A DNA stretch of 5,902 bases from Chlamydiota bacterium (GTDB taxonomy: Bacteria; Chlamydiota; Chlamydiia; Chlamydiales; SM23-39). Below, in pieces: positions 1-5,902 of this stretch. The notes under the pieces were generated by a model. It saw only the letters and a list, made by a program, of their open reading frames with translations. It did no database searches and was not told where the DNA came from. Made by a program: the position numbers and the translations under genes. The stretch's first letter is position 1. The number at the start of each line of letters is the position of its first letter. The stretch lies in assembly GCA_021772195.1 (NCBI GenBank), contig JAJFML010000087.1, forward strand, positions 1 through 5,902, read 5' to 3'.

Positions 1-1
1 C

Positions 2-781
2 AATATTACGCCGATAATACCTTCCTACTCCTCCTTAACTACCCTGCAAAACTCCACACCATTTCGGACTTTATCCCAAGCTAAATGGTGGGGAGAGGAT
101 CAATTTACAAAAATCTACCAAAAGGAAAAACCTCACTCCCAGCGACTTGAGTTAGAAAACCAGCCCCTTTTAGAAGTCCAAGCTGAATCCATTCTTGCAT
201 GGAACGATGATCATTGGGAGTCCCTCAGTAAAACTGAAAAGACTCAAAACCAGATAATTGCAAAGGTTAAATCTTTAGAAAACAACGAATTAGAGATTGA
301 AGGCTGGGACATGAGTGGTGAATACTACCTCTTTAAACTCCAACAGTCTAAGACTGGATCTCTTAAGAATTCAATGGAAACCCTACTTTCAAATATCAGA
401 ATGAGAACTCTTACTCAGGTTGCACTAAACATAGGAAAAGAGCATCTCACCATGAAGGTTGGAGATTGGGCAGCTAGGATTAATGGGGTATGGAGAGTCT
501 TAAAAAATGAAGAGGATTTTGATGATTTTTATGCCTCTGCAATATCTTCTGAACTCTTCGTCTTCGACGGGATTAAAAAAATATCGAATAAAAAAACCCT
601 TTTGGGACACCATTTTAACCCTATGAGAACCGAGTGCTTGGAAATTAAGTACCCTTTAGGGCCCTCTAAATTCCATAAACAGGCTTCAGCACCCGCTGAA
701 AACCAGACGCAACCTAGAAATGAGAGAACTAAAAAAAATCTCTCCAAGTTTAGTAAAAAATATAAGGCTAAGACCCAATGA
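2..781 (+). CDS. Uncharacterised protein upstream of gspD (5'-truncated)
   Basis: The reading frame is open from the window edge, so the gene starts upstream. The ATG at 311 is only an internal Met (residue 104 of the 259 visible), because the 103 codons before it contain no stop and read as ordinary protein. I do not recognise a family. Visible features: a Ser/Thr/Pro-rich first 25 residues; a Trp pair followed by GED (W29, W30); a mixed alpha/beta middle; a GDW...GVWR element around residues 154-165 that looks like paired beta strands; a Pro/Gln/Ala linker near 227-238; and a strongly basic Lys/Arg tail (about 239-259). No membrane helix or cysteine-rich motif is visible, and any signal peptide would lie outside the window. 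Its stop overlaps the gspD start by 4 nt, implying co-expression and a role linked to secretion. It sits where gspC lies in proteobacteria, but no GspC features are evident. From memory it may match the chlamydial hypothetical CT573; this is unverified. Confidence 0.8.
   Translation, partial: NITPIIPSYSSLTTLQNSTPFRTLSQAKWWGEDQFTKIYQKEKPHSQRLELENQPLLEVQAESILAWNDDHWESLSKTEKTQNQIIAKVKSLENNELEIEGWDMSGEYYLFKLQQSKTGSLKNSMETLLSNIRMRTLTQVALNIGKEHLTMKVGDWAARINGVWRVLKNEEDFDDFYASAISSELFVFDGIKKISNKKTLLGHHFNPMRTECLEIKYPLGPSKFHKQASAPAENQTQPRNERTKKNLSKFSKKYKAKTQ
764..767 (+). promoter_or_regulatory. Ribosome binding site of gspD inside the upstream gene
   Basis: AAGG lies 10 nt before the ATG at 778, within the last codons of the upstream gene. 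The spacing is slightly long and the match short. The site still supports this ATG, which also opens directly into a signal peptide. The ATGA overlap at 778-781 suggests that ribosomes finishing the upstream gene re-initiate here. Confidence 0.5.
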
Positions 782-3051
782 ATCGTATTTTCTTAATTAT
801 TTTTCTTTTCACAGGACTCTCTCTCATCGCAGAAACTGAAGGTTCTGCATCCCTTGAGCAAAAATCCCTAAATGAATTCAACGCAAAACTCTCAACACTC
901 AAATCCGAACTTGCAAAGAAGTACGATGAGGCAAGATCCCTTGGACAAGAAAATGCTGAAAACGAGAAGTATCAAAGCCTGCTTCTTGATATTAAGGCTT
1001 TAAGAAGTAAAATCTTTACCCTTCAAGACACCTGGCGCAAGGACTTTGCAGATTCTTCCCCTCTTTCCGAAGAAGGCTATGCCCTATGGGATATTGGCGA
1101 GGCCACAATCTCTCAACTTGTCATGGAATATGGTAGTGTGGATTATGTATATGTCGTTCCTCCAGAGCTCCAAAACATGAAACTAAATATCTTTTCTGGA
1201 GTATCTATCCCCCGAGATGCCTGGAATCAAATGCTTGAAGCCATCTTGTCTGCCAATGGAATTGGAACTAAACAATTAAACCCCTATGTAAAGCAGCTTT
1301 ACATCCTGAAGCACAATAGCTCCAGAGTCTCTTCCATATGCACTGACAGAAATGATTTAGAGCTTATTGACTCCTCTACCCGCGTCTTTTATGTTTTTTC
1401 TCCTGATCCAGATCAAATTAAGCCCATTCAAAGCTTTTTTGAAAGATTCTCGGACCCAAAAGAAACAACCATCCAAGTCATAGGTTTTAAAATCGCACTT
1501 GTCTCCTCTAAGGATAGTATTGAAAAGCTTCTTAGCCTTTACGATGCAATTTGGGAAAAAGACTCGAGCAAGGTCATTCGAGTCATCAACTTGAAGAAAA
1601 TTGAAGTTGAGGAGGCTGAAAAAATCATAAAATCATTTTTTCCATCTGCATCTTCAAAGTTAAGATCTCCCTTACATTTACAGATATCTAACGAACTTAC
1701 CGTCCATTCAATACCTCAAGGTCTGGTTTTAATCGGTGAATTAAAGGCCATTGAACGAGCAGAAGAGGCCCTAAAAAGCTTAGAAGACCAGCTCACAGAT
1801 CCATATGAAATGACTGTTTACTGGTATAACTGCAAACACTCCGATCCTGTAGATGTCGCAAGCGTCCTTGAGCAGGTCTATGATTCTCTTGTAAAGGCTG
1901 ATTTTTCTAAGAAAAAAACATCTTCCTCTGCCTTAGCGCAAAAAAATGAAAGCTCAAGAAAGGCCGCTAAAAGCAAAAAAAACCTACCAGTATCTCCAAC
2001 TGCGATTGAACCTGGAAAAGACGATTTCCAAACGCAAAAAAAAATCTCTCACGAGACTCATTTTATCGTAGATTCCAAAACAGGCTCCATTCTAATGGTT
2101 GTTCGAAAAGACCAGCTGGGAAAAATAAAAAGCCTTCTTAAAAAAATCGATGTCCCTAAAAAAATGGTACAAATCGACGTCCTTTTGATTGAAAAGAAGA
2201 GCCGAGATCGATCTCAGTCAGGAATCAACCTTCTTAAATTAGGCTCAAACGTAAATAGAAATGAAACAGCCGTTAGTTTTGATACAGATGAAAGAGGAGT
2301 TAGAAAAGGGATTCTAGACTTTATAATAGCTAGAAAAAACTTGAAGTACTTCCCCTCATTTGATCTCACATACAACTTTCTAATGTCTCAAAATGATGTC
2401 AAAATCAATGCAAACCCATCGATCTTGGCAATCAATCAAACCCCCGCCACCATTTCAATTGTAGAAGAGATTTCGATAAATAATGGCGCCGTTTTAATAG
2501 ATAAAGGAAACGATAATCGATCAGAAAAGTCATTTACCAGAGCTCAGTATGGAACCATCTTAAAGATGACTCCTACAATTCATCTCCCGAACATAGAAGA
2601 CAATGATGTCGGAGGGTTTATCACTCTTTCAACCGATATCACTTTTGATACCACAGAGACTTCCACTAACGACCGTCCTCCTGTAACTAGAAGATCGATA
2701 AAAAATGAGGTAACGGTTGCAGATGGCGAAACCATTATTCTTGGAGGCCTTCGAAGGAAAACCTCTGAAAAGCTTCAAGAAAAAATTCCTTTTCTAGGAG
2801 ATATTCCAGGAATTGGGAAACTCTTTGGCGCTACAACCAAAACTGATCAAAATACGGAAATGTTTATCTTCATCACCCCTAAAATTGTTCGAAATCCCAT
2901 TGAAGATTTAAGAATAATTCGCACAGAAGAGCTTAAAAAGCGAGCAGGTGACACCCCTGAATTTCTGAAGGCGATGGAAGATGCAAGGGATAAAGAAAAG
3001 AAAAAGTTATTTGAAAACAGCCTAAAGCTCATTTTTGATCCAGGAGAATAG
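778..3051 (+). CDS. gspD: Type II secretion system secretin GspD
   Basis: Outer-membrane secretin that oligomerises into the exit channel of the T2SS. The 757-residue protein begins with a signal peptide (Asn-Arg, then a hydrophobic core at residues 4-17; cleavage perhaps after A18 or A24). Residues 26-90 form a heptad-patterned, probably coiled-coil segment (L31, F34, L38, L41, L45; then L68, I72, L75, I79, L82). Periplasmic domains follow: N0-like about 104-180, N1-like 200-262, N2-like 266-338, and N3 345-460 interrupted by a Ser/Lys-rich loop at 377-422. The secretin barrel domain spans about 464-705. Its hallmarks are DGETIILGGL (649-658) and the signature IPFLGDIPGIGKLF (670-683), followed by a hydrophobic strand ending TPKIVRN. 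A charged helical tail (708-757) could be a pilotin-binding S-domain. The length is typical of GspD. The coiled coil before N0 is not standard in proteobacterial GspD. The choice of GspD over other secretins rests on the gspE-gspF-pseudopilin neighbours and the N0-N3 layout. Confidence 0.93.
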   Translation: MNRIFLIIFLFTGLSLIAETEGSASLEQKSLNEFNAKLSTLKSELAKKYDEARSLGQENAENEKYQSLLLDIKALRSKIFTLQDTWRKDFADSSPLSEEGYALWDIGEATISQLVMEYGSVDYVYVVPPELQNMKLNIFSGVSIPRDAWNQMLEAILSANGIGTKQLNPYVKQLYILKHNSSRVSSICTDRNDLELIDSSTRVFYVFSPDPDQIKPIQSFFERFSDPKETTIQVIGFKIALVSSKDSIEKLLSLYDAIWEKDSSKVIRVINLKKIEVEEAEKIIKSFFPSASSKLRSPLHLQISNELTVHSIPQGLVLIGELKAIERAEEALKSLEDQLTDPYEMTVYWYNCKHSDPVDVASVLEQVYDSLVKADFSKKKTSSSALAQKNESSRKAAKSKKNLPVSPTAIEPGKDDFQTQKKISHETHFIVDSKTGSILMVVRKDQLGKIKSLLKKIDVPKKMVQIDVLLIEKKSRDRSQSGINLLKLGSNVNRNETAVSFDTDERGVRKGILDFIIARKNLKYFPSFDLTYNFLMSQNDVKINANPSILAINQTPATISIVEEISINNGAVLIDKGNDNRSEKSFTRAQYGTILKMTPTIHLPNIEDNDVGGFITLSTDITFDTTETSTNDRPPVTRRSIKNEVTVADGETIILGGLRRKTSEKLQEKIPFLGDIPGIGKLFGATTKTDQNTEMFIFITPKIVRNPIEDLRIIRTEELKKRAGDTPEFLKAMEDARDKEKKKLFENSLKLIFDPGE
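1905..2050 (+). repeat. Clustered poly-A tracts in gspD (N3 loop)
   Basis: Four homopolymeric A runs fall within about 130 bases: A7 at 1912-1918, A7 at 1940-1946, A8 at 1975-1982 and A9 at 2036-2044. Two more A7 runs follow at 2140-2146 and 2158-2164. They encode the Lys-rich low-complexity loop of the N3 domain. Such runs are prone to polymerase slippage. One base lost in the A9 run would give a TAG stop at 2069-2071, and one base gained would give a TAA at 2138-2140; both fall before the secretin domain. A-rich lysine codons are common across this AT-rich window, so the cluster may be only compositional. Confidence 0.5.
3042..3046 (+). promoter_or_regulatory. Strong Shine-Dalgarno of gspE within the end of gspD
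   Basis: AGGAG lies 5 nt before the ATG at 3052, inside the final gspD codons (Pro-Gly-Glu). The gspD TAG at 3049-3051 directly abuts the ATG. This is the best ribosome binding site in the window; it fixes the gspE start and suggests coupled translation of secretin and ATPase. Confidence 0.75.
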
Positions 3052-4602
3052 ATGTTCGATCAGTTACAAGAACTAGAAAATTTAGCAAAAAAATTTGGGC
3101 TCCCCATTTATGAGAACTTAAAAGAGTTTCCTCTTGTTAAGGAAGGAAAAAGCTTAATTCCTTATCTCTTTGCAAAAAATCGATCTATTTTGCCCGTTGA
3201 AGAGGATAAAAACACGGTTGTCATTGCAATCTCTGATCCCAAAAACATCGAAGCCTTGCAAGAGATAAAACTTTTTCTGAAAAAAGAAATTTCGCCCATC
3301 TATTGCTCAAAAATCTCTTTGGATGAGGCGATTGAAAAATGCTACCACCAGAAAAAACAATCTTCTACTAAGCCATCTGAAGAAGTAACTAGTAAAGAGC
3401 CAAAAGATAGCATTGAAGGCTATGATTTACTCGAGCAAGAATCTGAAAATCACGTTATTCGTCTTTTTAATTCCATCTTGATTGAAGCAATTAGGCAAGA
3501 GGCTTCTGACATTCACTTTGAGCCTGAAGAGTCCAGTCTTTTAGTTCGATTTAGAATCGATGGAATATTACTTAAGCGATTTGAAGAGTCCTTAACAGTC
3601 AAAAACCAGCTCATTACCCGTATTAAAGTGATGGCGAAACTTGATATTGCGGAGCAAAGGCTACCTCAAGATGGCCGCCTTAAGATTAAATTAGGCGAAA
3701 GAGAAATTGATTTTAGAGTTAGCACCATTCCAACTCATCATGGAGAAAGAGTTGTTTTGCGAATTCTTGATAAAGGAAATATTCTCGGCCTCAAAAAGAT
3801 AGGCATGGATGAGAGTCTCCTTGAAATATTTAGAAAGATTATCACCCTTCCTGAAGGAATTATTTTGGTTACGGGACCTACAGGAAGCGGTAAAACAACA
3901 ACTCTTTATAGCGCATTATCTGAGCTCAATTCCTCAGAAATGAATATTATGACTATCGAAGACCCTATTGAATACAAGTTAGCTGGAATCGCTCAAATCG
4001 GGGTCAACCCTAAGATTGAACTAACCTTTAGCAAAGGCCTAAAACATATCTTAAGACAAGATCCTGATGTCATTATGGTAGGTGAGATTCGTGATGTTGA
4101 AACTGCGGAAATTGCAATTCAAGCATCTCTTACAGGACACCTTGTTTTTACAACGCTTCACACAAACGATGCACCATCTGCAATAGCTAGACTCGGAGAA
4201 ATGGGAATTGAGCCCTACCTTTTATCTTCCTCCATTGTTGCTGTCATTGCCCAAAGACTTGTTCGTAAAATCTGTCCGAACTGTAAATCCTCTTATGTCC
4301 CATCAAGACAAGAAATTTTAGAGTTAGGGCTCAGGGAAAAAACCTATACTTTCTTTAAAGGACTCGGATGTGATCAATGCTACGAAACAGGCTATAAAGG
4401 TCGTATCGCAGTTTACGAACTGATGCAAATGACTCCTGATGTAAAAATGCAAATCATGAAAAGCATTGATAGCGAAGGAATCAGAAAAGCCGCAGCCATC
4501 TTAAATCTCAGAAAAAATGCGGCAAGGCTTGTAAGTGAGGGGATTACAACTTCTGCGGAAGTTCTACGTGTCACTCGGATGACTCATCATGAGGATGATT
4601 AA
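3052..4602 (+). CDS. gspE: Type II secretion system ATPase GspE
   Basis: Cytoplasmic assembly ATPase of the GspE/PilB (secretion AAA) family; it powers pseudopilin assembly through GspF. The 516-residue protein is complete. The N-terminal domain (about 1-98) resembles the T2SSE_N/MshEN type. A Ser/Lys/Glu-rich linker (about 101-122) leads to the N2E domain, which starts near residue 133 and contains SDIHFEP (152-158) and RFRIDG (166-171). All catalytic motifs are intact: Walker A GPTGSGKT (275-282, K281), Asp box TIEDPIEY (301-308), Walker B region DPDVIMVGEIRD (337-348, E345), and His box TGHLVFTTLHTND (361-373). Conserved arginines in the N2E-to-ATPase region (R190, R203, R209) are present. 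A tetracysteine zinc site (C408/C411 and C440/C443, 28 residues between pairs) is typical of GspE/PilB and absent from PilT-type retraction ATPases. The gene lies between gspD and gspF. PilB is the main alternative, but the secretin context favours T2SS. Confidence 0.96.
   Translation: MFDQLQELENLAKKFGLPIYENLKEFPLVKEGKSLIPYLFAKNRSILPVEEDKNTVVIAISDPKNIEALQEIKLFLKKEISPIYCSKISLDEAIEKCYHQKKQSSTKPSEEVTSKEPKDSIEGYDLLEQESENHVIRLFNSILIEAIRQEASDIHFEPEESSLLVRFRIDGILLKRFEESLTVKNQLITRIKVMAKLDIAEQRLPQDGRLKIKLGEREIDFRVSTIPTHHGERVVLRILDKGNILGLKKIGMDESLLEIFRKIITLPEGIILVTGPTGSGKTTTLYSALSELNSSEMNIMTIEDPIEYKLAGIAQIGVNPKIELTFSKGLKHILRQDPDVIMVGEIRDVETAEIAIQASLTGHLVFTTLHTNDAPSAIARLGEMGIEPYLLSSSIVAVIAQRLVRKICPNCKSSYVPSRQEILELGLREKTYTFFKGLGCDQCYETGYKGRIAVYELMQMTPDVKMQIMKSIDSEGIRKAAAILNLRKNAARLVSEGITTSAEVLRVTRMTHHEDD
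4591..4595 (+). promoter_or_regulatory. Shine-Dalgarno of gspF within the end of gspE
   Basis: GAGGA sits 6 nt before the ATG at 4602, within the last gspE codons. The gspE stop and gspF start share one base (TAATG at 4600-4604), a classic termination-reinitiation arrangement that should keep ATPase and platform protein in fixed ratio. Confidence 0.7.
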
Positions 4603-5789
4603 TGGCTATTTTTCAATATAAGGCCCTTACTCAAAGAGGTAAAAGGGTAAATGGTTATGTTGCAGCCGGCAGCCTCTATGAAGCAAAACTAAAGGCTGGC
4701 AAAGATGAAATTTCATTAACAAAAATTAAAGAGATACCATTCAAAAGCAATGGCACGGCTCTGAAGAAAAAAGAAGTTCTTGGATTAACCTCGGAACTCT
4801 CAAAGCTGCTAAAAGCAGGCCTTCCCTTATTTGAAGCATTAATTGCCCTCGAAGAAAAATATCAAGGGCATAAAACCCATACACTTATTCTCAATCTGAT
4901 CGAACAAATACAAGAAGGAAACTCTCTGTCTTCTGCATTAAGTCTTCACAAAAAAAGTTTTGATGACCTCTATATCAGCATGGTTGAAACAGCTGAAAAA
5001 TCTGCCACTTTAGATGAAACTTTAGAAGAAATTTCTAGCCTAATTTCAAAACAATTACTTTTAAAAAAGAAAGTTTTATCGACTTTAATGTACCCTTCTC
5101 TTTTGGGTCTATTTTCTCTAGGCATTTTATCTCTGCTTTTTTTCTACATCATACCCTCTCTATTTGAATTATTTGAAGGAAGAGAGTTGCACCCCTTTAC
5201 TCGGTTTGTCTTGAGCATAAGTGCTTTTCTACAAAAAGCAAAAATTTTATTTATAGCAGCATTTTGCATGCTTCTTACTTTTATTGGCATATGCCTCTAC
5301 TCAAAAAAAGCAAAACTTCTATTGAGTCGCTTGGTCCTAAAAATTCCCATTATTCACGACCTTCTTGTAAAGCTAGCATTTGTGCGATTTTGTAGATCTT
5401 CTTCAACACTTCTTCTTGCAGGAGTCCCGCTCTTGGACGCCATTACTCTAGCAAAATCAATTATCAATCAACCTGTCATAGAAAAAGCATTTGAAGATGC
5501 AAGAATTGGTATTATGGAAGGAAGAAGGCTCTCTGAAGAGTTAAAGAAAAATTCTTATGTGCCTAATTTCGTGGTACGTATGCTAGGCATTGCCGAAGAG
5601 AGCGGCAAAGTTCCTTCCTGTTTACAACATATCTCTCAAATTTACGAAGAGGAGCTGGAAAAGTCTTTAGATCAGATTACTAGCCTCTTACAGCCACTTC
5701 TATTATTATTTATAGGAATCATCATCGGTTTTGTTTTGCTATCTGTACTCTTACCATTAACCGATGTCAGTTCCTTTGTTATGAACTAA
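4602..5789 (+). CDS. gspF: Type II secretion system inner-membrane platform protein GspF
   Basis: Polytopic inner-membrane protein of the GspF/PilC family; it anchors the ATPase and acts as the platform on which pseudopilins are extracted and polymerised. The 395-residue length is normal for the family. The start MAIFQYKALTQRGKRVNGYV matches the family's usual N-terminal pattern (F-Y-A, then G, then G). Two T2SSF domains are visible: about 60-188, with a KK...MYPSLL entry (residues 156-168) into the first membrane helix (about 165-187) and IIPSLFELF at its end, and about 258-386. A second helix spans about 215-233. The third is at 366-386, ending LLPL as is usual. HPFTRFVLS (197-205) follows the first helix and corresponds to the family's conserved L-P-x-T-R region. 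The gene overlaps gspE by one base and is followed after 15 nt by a pilin-like gene. PilC of a type IV pilus is the alternative; the context favours T2SS. Confidence 0.95.
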   Translation: MAIFQYKALTQRGKRVNGYVAAGSLYEAKLKAGKDEISLTKIKEIPFKSNGTALKKKEVLGLTSELSKLLKAGLPLFEALIALEEKYQGHKTHTLILNLIEQIQEGNSLSSALSLHKKSFDDLYISMVETAEKSATLDETLEEISSLISKQLLLKKKVLSTLMYPSLLGLFSLGILSLLFFYIIPSLFELFEGRELHPFTRFVLSISAFLQKAKILFIAAFCMLLTFIGICLYSKKAKLLLSRLVLKIPIIHDLLVKLAFVRFCRSSSTLLLAGVPLLDAITLAKSIINQPVIEKAFEDARIGIMEGRRLSEELKKNSYVPNFVVRMLGIAEESGKVPSCLQHISQIYEEELEKSLDQITSLLQPLLLLFIGIIIGFVLLSVLLPLTDVSSFVMN

Positions 5790-5793
5790 AACT

Positions 5794-5797
5794 AAGG
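5794..5797 (+). promoter_or_regulatory. Ribosome binding site of the pseudopilin gene
   Basis: AAGG lies 7 nt upstream of the ATG at 5805, within the 15-nt gap after the gspF stop. Its good spacing makes this ATG the likely start, and with it the short six- to seven-residue leader. Confidence 0.6.
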
Positions 5798-5804
5798 TAA
5801 AAAA

Positions 5805-5902
5805 ATGAAAGTTAGAAAAAATCCTCTCACACTTCTTGAAATCATGATTGTAATCTGTCTTATCGCAATTATTTCTGGAGTAGTTGGCTATAATATGAAA
5901 GG
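5805..5902 (+). CDS. gspG: Type IV pilin-like pseudopilin, probably GspG (3'-truncated)
   Basis: Only the first 32 codons and two further bases are in the window. The protein begins with a short basic leader (K2, R4, K5), then NPLTLLEIMIVI and a continuous hydrophobic stretch to about residue 28. This is the class III signal and N-terminal helix of type IV pilin-like proteins, which are inserted in the inner membrane, cleaved and methylated by prepilin peptidase, and polymerised into the pseudopilus. TLLE gives the expected Glu at mature position +5 (E12). Residue -1 is Pro7 where Gly is nearly invariant, and +1 is Leu rather than Phe. Position directly after gspF suggests the major pseudopilin GspG, but a minor pseudopilin (GspH to GspK) cannot be excluded from this fragment. 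Confidence 0.8.
   Translation, partial: MKVRKNPLTLLEIMIVICLIAIISGVVGYNMK

Noticed and set aside
529..747. 72-residue ORF on the minus strand
   Set aside because: It lies entirely within the plus-strand gene at 2-781, has no family features, and is explained as antisense shadow.
311..781. A complete 156-residue gene starting at the ATG at 311
   Set aside because: The same frame is open back to position 2 with protein-like composition and no stop, and there is no good Shine-Dalgarno before 311. It is the 3' part of a longer gene.
2..781. Assignment of the first gene as gspC
   Set aside because: Position alone suggests it, but no N-terminal membrane helix, HR-like segment or PDZ domain can be recognised in the visible part, so no symbol is given.
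2847..3032. 61-residue ORF on the minus strand
   Set aside because: It is antisense to the 3' end of gspD. Its Phe/Ser-rich product is the complement of Lys/Glu codons in the charged GspD tail.
5790..5804. Terminator or promoter between gspF and the pseudopilin gene
   Set aside because: The gap is only 15 nt, contains a ribosome binding site, and has no stem-loop followed by a T run or room for a promoter.
778..5902. Type IV pilus assembly cluster (pilQ/pilB/pilC/pilin) instead of a T2SS
   Set aside because: The secretin shows no AMIN domains, no pilT or pilMNOP genes are visible, and the order secretin-ATPase-platform-pseudopilin matches gspD-E-F-G. The families are close, so a small doubt remains.

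Overview
This window is AT-rich and carries an almost gapless run of genes on the + strand. They encode the core of a type II secretion system (T2SS). The order is: the 3' part of an unrecognised gene (2-781), gspD outer-membrane secretin (778-3051), gspE assembly ATPase (3052-4602), gspF inner-membrane platform protein (4602-5789), and the first 32 codons of a type IV pilin-like gene in the gspG position (5805 to the window edge). No tRNA, rRNA, mobile element, CRISPR array, promoter or terminator is visible, and no non-coding stretch exceeds 15 bases after position 1.

The likely host is a diderm bacterium, and my best guess is a member of the Chlamydiota, possibly an environmental (Parachlamydia-like) lineage. 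The guess rests on three things: low GC; a run of D-E-F plus a pseudopilin, preceded by an unknown gene where proteobacterial operons have gspC; and D/E/F lengths (757, 516, 395 aa) that fit my memory of the Chlamydia trachomatis CT572/CT571/CT570 cluster, which lies next to a hypothetical gene, CT573. This is inference from memory and was not checked by a search.

The genes should work as one machine. GspE hydrolyses ATP in the cytoplasm. GspF is the membrane platform that couples GspE to pseudopilin polymerisation. The pseudopilin forms the periplasmic piston. GspD forms the gated outer-membrane channel. Junctions are tight: a 4-nt ATGA overlap, a directly abutting stop and start, a 1-nt TAATG overlap, and a 15-nt gap. 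All have purine-rich ribosome binding sites within or just after the preceding gene, which points to one transcript with translational coupling.

The most interesting points are: the uncharacterised protein coupled to gspD; the proline where prepilin peptidase normally needs glycine in the pseudopilin leader; a coiled-coil segment inserted between the GspD signal peptide and its N0 domain; and a Ser/Lys-rich loop in GspD N3 encoded by clustered A-tracts. None of this amounts to a wholly new system. The region is best read as a divergent, compact T2SS operon with an unexplained partner gene.
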